DNA from: Candidatus Paceibacter sp.
GTDB lineage: Bacteria; Patescibacteriota; Minisyncoccia; UBA6257; 02-FULL-45-10c
Reading direction: 5' to 3'
Assembly (NCBI GenBank): GCA_020724845.1
Contig: DYGE01000008.1
Span: forward strand, 1-41,158
Length of the DNA: 41,158 nt
The notes under the pieces are model-generated. The model was not told where the DNA came from and made no database searches. It saw only the letters and a program-made list of their open reading frames with translations. Of the stretch, positions 1 through 6,023 are shown piece by piece (position 1 is the first letter of the stretch; each line of letters begins with the position of its first letter). Both the position numbers and the translations under genes were made by a program.

Positions 1-640
1 GATGAGCGGCAATAGTTATAAAATCGCTTTTTGATTTTAATAGATCGACCGACCTGGTACGATCGTGAACAATTTTCAAAAATCCGATTACTTCCTTATC
101 CTCATCCATAATCCTATCGGTTATGACCCTTAACTCTTGGTGCGGCTCCTCAAAGGAAATATCAGCTATCTGCGGATAAACTCCTTCCGGCGACTGGCGC
201 ACCACTACCGGAGCCAAAGACTGGAAAACAGTTTTGGCCAAGACGCCAAGTTTCGGATTGCTGACGCTAGCCGGAGTCAGTTTTTGGCCGACGACTTCGC
301 TGGCTTTTAAATCAAAAATGCTTTCCGCCGCGCCGCTAAAAAGAAGGACTTTAAAATCCTGATCATAGATAATCACGCCGTCAGTCATGCTGGCGATAAT
401 ATTATCAAGGCGGGTCTTTTCCAGCCGTAGCTTAACGCTTGCCCTGGCCCCTTTTATTGAAATGGCCAAGATTGCCGCGCCAAAGGCTAAAATAATTCCG
501 AGATTTACCAGCGCCCAAGTTCGGTCGAGAAATAAAATATCTATCACTAAAACGGCTGCTGCTGAAATAACGAATAACCAAAAAACCCCCACCTCCGGCA
601 ATTTAAGATATTTTTTTAGATTTTTAAAAGCTTCTTTCAT
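1..640 (-). CDS. Sensor histidine kinase, N-terminal part (runs off window)
   Basis: This reading frame is absent from the ORF track because it has no stop before the window edge; I translated it by hand from the ATG at 638-640. At least 213 residues are present. Two hydrophobic segments lie near the N-terminus (around residues 14-36 and 41-60), so it is membrane anchored. A PAS-like sensory region follows, with the sequence MTDGVIIYDQDFKVLLF. The frame ends in SKSDFITIAAH, which matches the start of the phospho-accepting H-box of HisKA kinases, where the H would be the phosphorylated histidine. The catalytic ATPase domain would lie beyond base 1. It sits 19 bases after the polA polymerase stop, so it is probably the last gene of that operon. 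Its signal and partner regulator cannot be told from here. The family call is confident. Confidence 0.85.
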   Translation of the reverse strand, partial: MKEAFKNLKKYLKLPEVGVFWLFVISAAAVLVIDILFLDRTWALVNLGIILAFGAAILAISIKGARASVKLRLEKTRLDNIIASMTDGVIIYDQDFKVLLFSGAAESIFDLKASEVVGQKLTPASVSNPKLGVLAKTVFQSLAPVVVRQSPEGVYPQIADISFEEPHQELRVITDRIMDEDKEVIGFLKIVHDRTRSVDLLKSKSDFITIAAH

Positions 641-659
641 TGGATAGTTACAATCCCAA

Positions 660-2114
660 TTATTGAACTTCGCCCCAGCTTTTTCCCGCTTTCATGGTGA
701 CTTTAAGCGGAACCTCCAGCTCATAAGCAGACTCCATCAGCTTTGAGATAGCCGTTCCCGCTTCTTTTATTATATCCTCACTAATTTCAAACAACAATTC
801 GTCGTGAATAGTGAGGAGCATTCTGACTTTTTCGTCCCACTTTCTTTTTTTAATCTCTTCGAAAATCGTCACCATCGCAATCTTAATAATGTCAGCCGCC
901 AACCCTTGCACGGGCATATTAATGGCCGCGCGCTCGGCCTCCGCCGCCTCTCCGCGGAACATGGAGGTTGCCCGCAACAGCCAGCGGCGCCGCCCGTTAA
1001 GATTGGTTACATACCCGAAAGTTCGCGCCTGGGCCTTTGTTTCTTCCTGCCATTCCTTAATTTTTTTAAAATCATTAAAATATTCTTCAATAAATTTTTT
1101 GGCCTCGCCGAAGTTCAAGCCGCTAGTTTTGGCAAAAGCAATCGCGCCCATTCCATAGACAACTCCGAAATTGAGGGTTTTTGCCAATCGGCGCATTTCC
1201 GGAGCCACCTCCTCCAGGGAAACATTAAAAACGTTGGCAGCTGTCAATTTATGAATATCTAAATCATCATTAAACGCCTCAATCATCTTCGGGTCTCCGG
1301 AAAGGGAAGCGAGAACCCTTAATTCAATTTGAGAGTAGTCAAAAGAAACTAACTTGTATCCTTTTTCAGCCACGAACGCCTTTCGCAATTCAGTCGCCCA
1401 ACCAGTCCCGATCGGTATGTTTTGCAAATTTGGATTTTGGGAGCTCAACCTCCCAGTAGCCGTTCCGGTTTGAATATAGGTGGTATGCACCCTCCCGTCT
1501 TTGCCAATTAATTCTTGAAGCGGCTTAACATAAGTTGATTGCAGCTTAAAAAGCTCGCGATAATCAAGTAAGTATTTGGCTATGGCATGCTTGTCTTTTA
1601 TAAGATTAAGAGTTTCAACATCAGTAGAAATAGCGCCGGTTCTGGTTTTTTTAACGCCCTTGATGTCTATCCTCAACTTTTCAAATAATACCCGCGATAA
1701 CTGCTTTGGAGAATTAATATTAAAAGTTTCTCCGGCTTCTTTATAAATTTTCTTAACCAAACCGGAAAGTTCTTTCTCCAGCTTTTTATCTAAATCTTTT
1801 AAGCCCTTCGCGTTTATTTTTATACCCTTAAGTTCCATATCCGCCAATATATTTACCAGCGGCATTTCCACCTCGTAAAAAAGCTTCTCCAATTTATATT
1901 CCTTTAGTTTCTTGGTGGCATAATTGTATAACTCTTTGTTGGTTGCCTTATTCTTTTTTAAAAATTGTTCCGCCAAATGCTCCGGCGTATATTCCTTTTC
2001 GTCCGGATTAATCATCCAATAAGCTATTCCTAAATCAAAATATCCCCCCGGCAGTTTTTTCCCGGATTTTTTCAGCTCCTTAAGCTTTTCCTTTAAGTTA
2101 AAATCTATTAGCAT
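660..2114 (-). CDS. polA: DNA polymerase I, polymerase domain (separate ORF)
   Basis: 484 residues forming the family A polymerase domain of DNA polymerase I, which fills gaps during repair and Okazaki fragment processing. Visible motifs are TATGRLSSQNPNLQNIP, motif A DYSQIELR (catalytic Asp), motif B with RRLAKTLNFGVVYG, and motif C IHDELLFE (second catalytic Asp). The first 60 or so residues look like a remnant of the 3'-5' exonuclease domain; about 50 residues seem missing relative to Taq polymerase and I see no proofreading motifs. The ATG follows directly on the TAA of the upstream 5'-nuclease ORF in the same frame, so this is a polA cut by one stop codon. GAGAGG six bases before the ATG could allow re-initiation. 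Either a real two-polypeptide Pol I, a nonsense mutation or a sequencing error. Confidence 0.93.
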   Translation of the reverse strand: MLIDFNLKEKLKELKKSGKKLPGGYFDLGIAYWMINPDEKEYTPEHLAEQFLKKNKATNKELYNYATKKLKEYKLEKLFYEVEMPLVNILADMELKGIKINAKGLKDLDKKLEKELSGLVKKIYKEAGETFNINSPKQLSRVLFEKLRIDIKGVKKTRTGAISTDVETLNLIKDKHAIAKYLLDYRELFKLQSTYVKPLQELIGKDGRVHTTYIQTGTATGRLSSQNPNLQNIPIGTGWATELRKAFVAEKGYKLVSFDYSQIELRVLASLSGDPKMIEAFNDDLDIHKLTAANVFNVSLEEVAPEMRRLAKTLNFGVVYGMGAIAFAKTSGLNFGEAKKFIEEYFNDFKKIKEWQEETKAQARTFGYVTNLNGRRRWLLRATSMFRGEAAEAERAAINMPVQGLAADIIKIAMVTIFEEIKKRKWDEKVRMLLTIHDELLFEISEDIIKEAGTAISKLMESAYELEVPLKVTMKAGKSWGEVQ

Positions 2115-2984
2115 TTAAAGCCTCTCAACAAGCGACTTGAATCCAAGTTCTCCAAAATAATTTTTTAGCTCTTCTTTGTTGAGCGAGCCTTGTTTTAAAT
2201 CTTCAAGCGAGATTTCCAGCGGAACATCGCGCTTGATAGTCGCCAGTTTTTTGGATAAGAATGCGTTTTCTCTATTTGCTTCTAGCTTTTTCCGAAGAAC
2301 TTCTTTCGGTATCAAGGCAATATCTTCATAAATTTTCTCAACCGATCCATATTCTTTAATTAATTCCGTGGCCCCCTTTGGGCCGATTCCGGTCACGCCG
2401 GGGATATTATCGGACGCATCGCCGACCAGCGCCTTGTAATCTATTAATTGCTTTGGTGAAAATCCGTATTCCTGAAGAAACATTGCCTCGCCATAGGTAA
2501 TCGTTTTACTGACCCCCGTCTTCAATAGCTCTACCACCACCATGTCGCCATCAATCAACTGAAGATTGTCTTTATCGCCGGAAAAAATGACTATTCGCCC
2601 TTCGACAAGCTCGGGGCCTCGCTTAAACCGCTCGGCCAGCGTGCCGACGATATCATCGGCTTCATAACCGGCTTTTTCTACAACCTTAATCCCGAATTTC
2701 TCAAAAGTTTCATGCGCTTTTTGCAACTGCGAAATTAATTCATCCGCGGTCGGCGGACGATGCGCTTTGTAATCTTCAAACATTGCGTCTCGAAAAGTTG
2801 GTTCCGGGCGGTCGAAAGCTGCAGCAACGTAATCCGGCTGATGGTCGCGTAAAATTTTAATAAGAATGGACGAAAGCCCGTAAACAGCATTAATTGGCTC
2901 TCCGCTTGGCGTGGTTAATGGCGGAAGCGCGTGAAACGAGCGATGAATAAGCGAATTTGCGTCAATTAATAAAAGCTTTCTCAT
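2115..2984 (-). CDS. DNA polymerase I 5'-3' exonuclease (flap nuclease) domain, separate ORF
   Basis: 289 residues matching the 5'-nuclease part of DNA polymerase I, which removes RNA primers and flaps. The N-terminal LLIDANSLIHRSFHALPPL carries the first metal-binding Asp; AAFDRPEPTFR, YEADDIVGTLA and FSGDKDNLQLI follow, and a helix-hairpin-helix region is seen around DNIPGVTGIGPKGA. It ends in a TAA immediately before the ATG of the polymerase ORF, in the same frame. Its start overlaps the tsaE stop by 4 bases (ATGA), suggesting translational coupling. A short repeat-derived peptide, RGPELVEGR, interrupts the sequence just before the conserved IVIFSGDKDN strand. It could work as a stand-alone flap nuclease or be joined to the polymerase by readthrough. 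Confidence 0.93.
   Translation of the reverse strand: MRKLLLIDANSLIHRSFHALPPLTTPSGEPINAVYGLSSILIKILRDHQPDYVAAAFDRPEPTFRDAMFEDYKAHRPPTADELISQLQKAHETFEKFGIKVVEKAGYEADDIVGTLAERFKRGPELVEGRIVIFSGDKDNLQLIDGDMVVVELLKTGVSKTITYGEAMFLQEYGFSPKQLIDYKALVGDASDNIPGVTGIGPKGATELIKEYGSVEKIYEDIALIPKEVLRKKLEANRENAFLSKKLATIKRDVPLEISLEDLKQGSLNKEELKNYFGELGFKSLVERL
2598..2617. repeat. CCTTCGACAAGCTCGGGGC-type short repeat inside the 5'-nuclease gene
   Basis: The sequence CCCTTCGACAAGCTCGGGGC encodes the peptide GPELVEG in the 5'-nuclease ORF, between a helical region and the conserved FSGDKDN motif, where the family normally has a short loop. I recognise this near-palindromic word from many environmental bacterial genomes; that is recall, not a search. 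It keeps the frame open. Confidence 0.6.
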
Positions 2985-3469
2985 AAGTTCTTAATTACTT
3001 TAATTATACGCTCTTTTTCATTTTTGCCATGCTCGAATTTTATCCAAATCATATTTTTGGGTAAAATTTTCTTAACCTTTTCCGGCCATTCAATAAGAAC
3101 GATATTATGGGGATCCTTGATTATTTTCTTAAAGCCTAAATCTAAAATCTCTTTTGGGCCATGAATTCTATACAGATCAAAATGATAAACAAAAAAGCGT
3201 TCAGCGGTTATCTGCCTGCCGGCAGGCAGGGCGTTTGAGCGTTTAGGAGCTATTTTGTATTTTCTAAATATTACGAAAGTGGGACTTGTTGCGTGTTGAG
3301 TAATTCCAAGCGCTTTCAAAAAGCCCTGCACAAACGCAGTCTTGCCGGCGCCAAGTTCGCCTTGAAGAGCAATGACTCTAGCGTTCAGCGTTAAGCGTTT
3401 AGCGTTTATAATTTTTTTAGCCAGCTTTGCCGCAAGTTTTTGAGTTTGCGATTTGGATTTAGTGATCAT
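2981..3469 (-). CDS. tsaE: TsaE, tRNA threonylcarbamoyladenosine biosynthesis ATPase
   Basis: 162 residues. TsaE is the ATPase that drives the TsaB-TsaD complex making t6A at position 37 of ANN-decoding tRNAs. The P-loop GELGAGKTAFVQG and the following SPTFVIFRKY strand are typical, as are YHFDLYRI and IVLIEWPEK. Two stretches do not belong to the family pattern. One is INAKRLTLNAR just before the P-loop. The other is roughly KRSNALPAGRQITAERF before YHFDLYRI, which contains a perfect 18-bp palindrome at DNA level. Both look like in-frame repeat insertions in surface loops. The start ATG follows the lamin-tail ORF stop by one base, and the stop overlaps the nuclease ORF, so it is within an operon. 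Confidence 0.93.
   Translation of the reverse strand: MITKSKSQTQKLAAKLAKKIINAKRLTLNARVIALQGELGAGKTAFVQGFLKALGITQHATSPTFVIFRKYKIAPKRSNALPAGRQITAERFFVYHFDLYRIHGPKEILDLGFKKIIKDPHNIVLIEWPEKVKKILPKNMIWIKFEHGKNEKERIIKVIKNL
3212..3229. repeat. Perfect 18-bp palindrome CTGCCTGCCGGCAGGCAG inside tsaE
   Basis: CTGCCTGCCGGCAGGCAG is its own reverse complement and encodes LPAGRQ in tsaE. It is flanked by AACGCT-like words on both sides. I recall the same word occurring repeatedly in Parcubacteria genomes, often in coding sequence; this needs a search to confirm. Confidence 0.7.
3380..3410. repeat. GCGTT-rich low-complexity insertion in the tsaE N-terminus
   Basis: AGCGTTCAGCGTTAAGCGTTTAGCGTTTATA is a tandem of degenerate AGCGTTNA units encoding NAKRLTLNA on the minus strand, just upstream of the P-loop where TsaE proteins normally have a short turn. 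The same word family occurs in ksgA of this window. Confidence 0.55.
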
Positions 3470-3470
3470 A

Positions 3471-3962
3471 TTAAAATAACTTAATATCTAATTTTCTTTC
3501 TAGTTGCAAGATAATATACAACCCCAAACCAGATAAAATCGCGGCAGCCAGCGCGCCTTGAATCAAGAATGACGAATCAGAAATTAAGAAAGAATTAACC
3601 GTGTTGGAGATCTGGCCCTCCCGAATTTCCATCATTCTTGATTCTTGATTTATAATTTTGGAAATTATTTGTCCTTCCGCGGCTTGTCCAGAGTAATCAA
3701 GCTCGTCTACTAAATTTCCCGAAACGTCATAAAGCGATACTTGTTCGCCATTATTATTTAGGGCGATTTTAGTTTGAGAATAAGGCAAGGCCAATTCCTG
3801 ACCGGCATCTAAAGATCCGCTCAAGCGAAAAGTTTTTCCGGAGGCATCTTTAATGATCCAGCCGGATAAATTCACGCCTGAATTTCCATTGTTTAATAAT
3901 TTTATATATTCGCTCTCCTTGTCATTGCCAACCGGATTCGGCAAAAACTCCTTTATTATCAT
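3471..3962 (-). CDS. Lamin-tail-domain protein with C-terminal membrane segment
   Basis: 163 residues. The first 95 or so residues fit a lamin-tail domain, a small beta-sandwich found in many secreted or cell-surface bacterial proteins: EFLPNPVGNDKESEYIKL, then NLSGWIIKDASGKTF and VSLYDVSGNLVDELDY. A hydrophobic segment near residues 132-152 and a basic tail follow, so it may be anchored by its C-terminus. No signal peptide is visible from this start, which is odd for a surface domain. Residues of about 103-134 (NQESRMMEI ... FLISDSSFLI) come from an AATTC/TTGATT-type inverted repeat rather than from the family. The candidate promoter TTGCTT-17-TATTTT lies directly before the ATG, suggesting a leaderless transcript and the head of the operon with tsaE and polA. 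The exact role is unknown. Confidence 0.7.
   Translation of the reverse strand: MIIKEFLPNPVGNDKESEYIKLLNNGNSGVNLSGWIIKDASGKTFRLSGSLDAGQELALPYSQTKIALNNNGEQVSLYDVSGNLVDELDYSGQAAEGQIISKIINQESRMMEIREGQISNTVNSFLISDSSFLIQGALAAAILSGLGLYIILQLERKLDIKLF
3560..3658. repeat. Imperfect inverted AATTCTTGATT-type repeat inside the lamin-tail gene
   Basis: TCAAGAATGACGAATCAGAA at one side and ATCATTCTTGATTCTTGATT at the other form an imperfect inverted repeat of about 100 bases. It encodes the linker between the lamin-tail domain and the membrane helix. Confidence 0.5.
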
Positions 3963-3990
3963 AGTAATAAAATAACGCTAAATTTTTATT

Positions 3991-4020
3991 TAAGCAAAAG
4001 AAAACCGGCTTTACGCCGGT
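3991..4020 (-). terminator. Rho-independent terminator of the HD hydrolase gene
   Basis: On the minus strand, ACCGGC-GTAAA-GCCGGT forms a 6-bp hairpin followed by TTTTCTTTT. The stem overlaps the last codons and stop of the HD gene. Confidence 0.75.
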
Positions 4021-4628
4021 GTATTCTGTTCTCCTAGTGTTTTCTCAATTTCGTCGCACTGATCAAATATCGCTTTTTCCATGTAGCTCGCTCGCCATGC
4101 CGCGCGATAACTCCGAGATTTGAGCTCTTGGATAATTTTAGAAAATTTCTCTCTGGTTTCCTTTATCTGCTTTCTCTTTTTAGCGTCCGAACATTCACGC
4201 AAAGTACGGAGATTATGCAGTCGATCGGCGAGCTTAACCAGCAACACATCGGCATCGGCCGCAAGAAGATTACTGAAATAATCCTTCCCTTCCTCTTTAG
4301 TAAGCGCGCGAACCGAAAGCACCACTCGAGATCCAAAAATATCTTCTAAATCTTCCCAATCCAGGATGAAAGAATCCTCCTGGAGATCGTGGAGTAGGGC
4401 GGAAATAATAACGTCAGGATCAAGAATCCGAAGCTCATTAATAATGATCAGCGCCACCTCCTTAGGGTGCTCAAAATAACGCTCACCGCCATCCCTAGTC
4501 TGGCCTCTGTGTCCATACTTGGAAAGCTTGTAGGCCAGCATAACTCTGCGAAGATCCTTGGGGCTTAGCTGAAACTTGATTGCGTCCCTGAACGCCTCCC
4601 GGCCAACGCCGTTTTTGTTTTCGGTCAT
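4011..4628 (-). CDS. Stand-alone HD-domain alarmone (ppGpp) hydrolase-like protein
   Basis: 205 residues matching the HD hydrolase half of RelA/SpoT proteins, which removes the pyrophosphate from (p)ppGpp using a metal ion. The diagnostic motifs are all present: YGHRGQTRDGGERYFEHP, SALLHDLQEDS with the HD pair, and LVKLADRLHNLRTL. There is no synthetase or TGS domain, so it resembles small alarmone hydrolases. The start ATG has AAGGAGG five bases upstream, unlike most core genes here. It forms its own unit, with the promoter TTGCAA-17-TATTAT upstream and a terminator at its end. Whether the organism makes (p)ppGpp cannot be judged from this window. The substrate could also be another pyrophosphorylated nucleotide. 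Confidence 0.85.
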   Translation of the reverse strand: MTENKNGVGREAFRDAIKFQLSPKDLRRVMLAYKLSKYGHRGQTRDGGERYFEHPKEVALIIINELRILDPDVIISALLHDLQEDSFILDWEDLEDIFGSRVVLSVRALTKEEGKDYFSNLLAADADVLLVKLADRLHNLRTLRECSDAKKRKQIKETREKFSKIIQELKSRSYRAAWRASYMEKAIFDQCDEIEKTLGEQNTPA

Positions 4629-4659
4629 GCCGCCTCCTTTTGGTTTTCAAGGTAAACAT

Positions 4660-4688
4660 ATAATAACACGTTTATCTTTTGATTGCAA
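4660..4688 (-). promoter_or_regulatory. Promoter of the HD hydrolase gene
   Basis: Read on the minus strand: TTGCAA (4688-4683), 17-base spacer, TATTAT (4665-4660). It lies about 30 bases upstream of the AAGGAGG ribosome site and the ATG at 4628. Confidence 0.65.
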
Positions 4689-4691
4689 ATT

Positions 4692-4717
4692 AAAATCCCC
4701 TTCACAGAGGGGATTTT
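4692..4717. terminator. Hairpin terminator at the end of ruvB, probably bidirectional
   Basis: AAAATCCCCT-TCACAG-AGGGGATTTT is a perfect 10-bp stem. On the minus strand it gives a T-tract directly after the ruvB stop codon, which it overlaps. Confidence 0.8.
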
Positions 4718-5735
4718 ATACTAAACCGCCATCGTCCGGAGATTTCCGGCCTAGGTGCTTATAAGCCGCCGGCGTTACCAGCCGACCAGCCGGGGTGCGG
4801 TTTAGCAGCCCAATACTCATTAAATACGGCTCGTAAACGTCTTCAATAATGCCCCTATCGTCGTTAAGGGCCGCTGCCAAGGTCTGGATTCCAACCGGGC
4901 CGCCATGGAACTTGTCTATAATAGTGGTTAAAAGCTGGCGGTCGGTCGGCTCAAGCCCTAATTCATCAATTTCTAACATCCCCAAAGTCGCGCCAGTCGC
5001 TTCTTCGTTGATCTCCCCGAGATTATTCACTTCAGAATAATCACGGGCCCTCCTTAATAAGCGATTAGCCACCCGCGGAGTAAAACGCGAAGCCCTAGCA
5101 ATCAGAGAAACTGCGCCATCGTCAATTTTAACGCCTAGTAAGCCGGCAGAGCGTCGAACTATTGACTCAATGTCTTTAGTGTTATAATAATCCAGCTTGA
5201 AAGACGCGCCGAAGCGGGAACGCAGCGGCCCTGAAAGCAAATTCGCCCTGGTAGTAGCGGCGACCAAAGTAAACGGCGGCAAATCCAAAGAAAGAGTCCG
5301 CGCGCCCGGGCCCTTACCGACAACTAAATGCAGTTTTCTGCTCTCCAACGCCGGATAAAGCACTTCTTCAATCTGGCGATTAAGGCGATGCGCTTCGTCA
5401 ATAAACAAAACTTCGCCTTTTTCCAAATTGCTTAAAATCGCAGCTAAATCTCCCATCTTTTCCAGCGTCGGACCGGAAGTGACCTTCAGGCTGGCATTCA
5501 TTTCCTTAGCGACCAGATGAGCCAAAGTAGTTTTGCCAAGGCCGGCCTGCCCATAAAACAAAAGATGGTCGCAGGGCTCATTCCTTTTCAAGGCCGCATC
5601 CAAAATTACCCGCAAATTGCGCTTTACCTTCTCCTGACCAACGTAATCAGCCCAGTTAGTAGGCCGAAGAGCCAGATCAACCGCGGAATCATCTTTAGTT
5701 TTATTTATAGCGCCTGACAATTTTATATCTTTCAT
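4716..5735 (-). CDS. ruvB: Holliday junction branch migration helicase RuvB
   Basis: 339 residues from the ATG at 5735; the track start at 5747 is a TTG and adds only MSST. RuvB is the AAA+ motor that moves Holliday junctions with RuvA before RuvC cuts them. Visible are LRPTNWADYVGQEKVKRNL, Walker A YGQAGLGKTTLAH, Walker B VLFIDEAHRL, sensor 1 LVAATTRANLLSGPLRSRFG with the arginine finger region, and the C-terminal winged helix ending in GLLNRTPAGRLVTPAAYKHLG. Length is normal. No SD is visible. ruvC lies about 6 kb away on the other strand with yebC; ruvA is not in the window. The start region overlaps the -35 box of a divergent plus-strand promoter. Confidence 0.97.
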   Translation of the reverse strand: MKDIKLSGAINKTKDDSAVDLALRPTNWADYVGQEKVKRNLRVILDAALKRNEPCDHLLFYGQAGLGKTTLAHLVAKEMNASLKVTSGPTLEKMGDLAAILSNLEKGEVLFIDEAHRLNRQIEEVLYPALESRKLHLVVGKGPGARTLSLDLPPFTLVAATTRANLLSGPLRSRFGASFKLDYYNTKDIESIVRRSAGLLGVKIDDGAVSLIARASRFTPRVANRLLRRARDYSEVNNLGEINEEATGATLGMLEIDELGLEPTDRQLLTTIIDKFHGGPVGIQTLAAALNDDRGIIEDVYEPYLMSIGLLNRTPAGRLVTPAAYKHLGRKSPDDGGLV

Positions 5736-5740
5736 AGTAC

Positions 5741-5769
5741 TTGACAACTAATATGTTTTATGATATACT
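5741..5769 (+). promoter_or_regulatory. Strong plus-strand promoter reading into the structured RNA
   Basis: TTGACA (5741-5746), a 17-base spacer, then TATACT (5764-5769). It points away from ruvB into a region with no plus-strand gene. The predicted transcript start is near 5776. A second TATAAT lies at 5773-5778. Confidence 0.8.
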
Positions 5770-5775
5770 CCCTAT

Positions 5776-5966
5776 AATTCAATAGTTCTCTATATTTGTT
5801 ATAACTCTAATAGAAAGCTTTGTTCTGTGGGCGGGAATTGCTTTATTGATAGGATGACTTGGCTCAGGCGAGGTCACTCCCAATAACAATTCTATCCTTT
5901 TCTAAACTTGTTTAGAAAAGTTCCACTTTTCCCTTACGGGATTTGCCCACAGAACAAAGCTTTTTA
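5776..5966 (+). ncRNA. Candidate structured non-coding RNA, four-helix junction
   Basis: This intergenic region folds, by inspection, into a branched RNA on the plus strand. P1 is a perfect 19-bp closing stem (5814-5832 with 5945-5963). P2 is a long hairpin: GAATTG/CAATTC, ATTG/CAAT, GGA/TCC and TGACTT/AGGTCA, with loop GGCTCAGGCG (5835-5892). P3 is a 10-bp hairpin CTTTTCTAAA/TTTAGAAAAG with a CTTG loop (5897-5920). P4 is TCCC-TTAC-GGGA (5930-5941). P2 pairs better on the plus strand because one pair is a G-U wobble. A consensus promoter lies upstream, and P1 is followed by TTTTTATTATTTT as in a terminator. The signatures of tmRNA, RNase P RNA and the SRP RNA tip are not seen; the shape is not that of 6S RNA. 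Function unknown. Confidence 0.7.
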
Positions 5967-6023
5967 TTATTTTCAATTCTTTTTCTGTTTCTTTGTTCTT
6001 CTGTTTTTATGTTTCTATGTTAA

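Noticed and set aside
5814-5963. Reading the 19-bp inverted repeat as a simple terminator or a small insertion element
   Set aside because: The arms enclose three further paired helices and are preceded by a plus-strand promoter, which suits an RNA gene better; no transposase or flanking duplication is visible.
5776-5966. 6S RNA, SRP RNA, tmRNA or RNase P RNA identity
   Set aside because: The shape is a multi-branch junction, not a long rod with a central bubble, and I cannot find the conserved SRP tip, tmRNA ends or RNase P core words.
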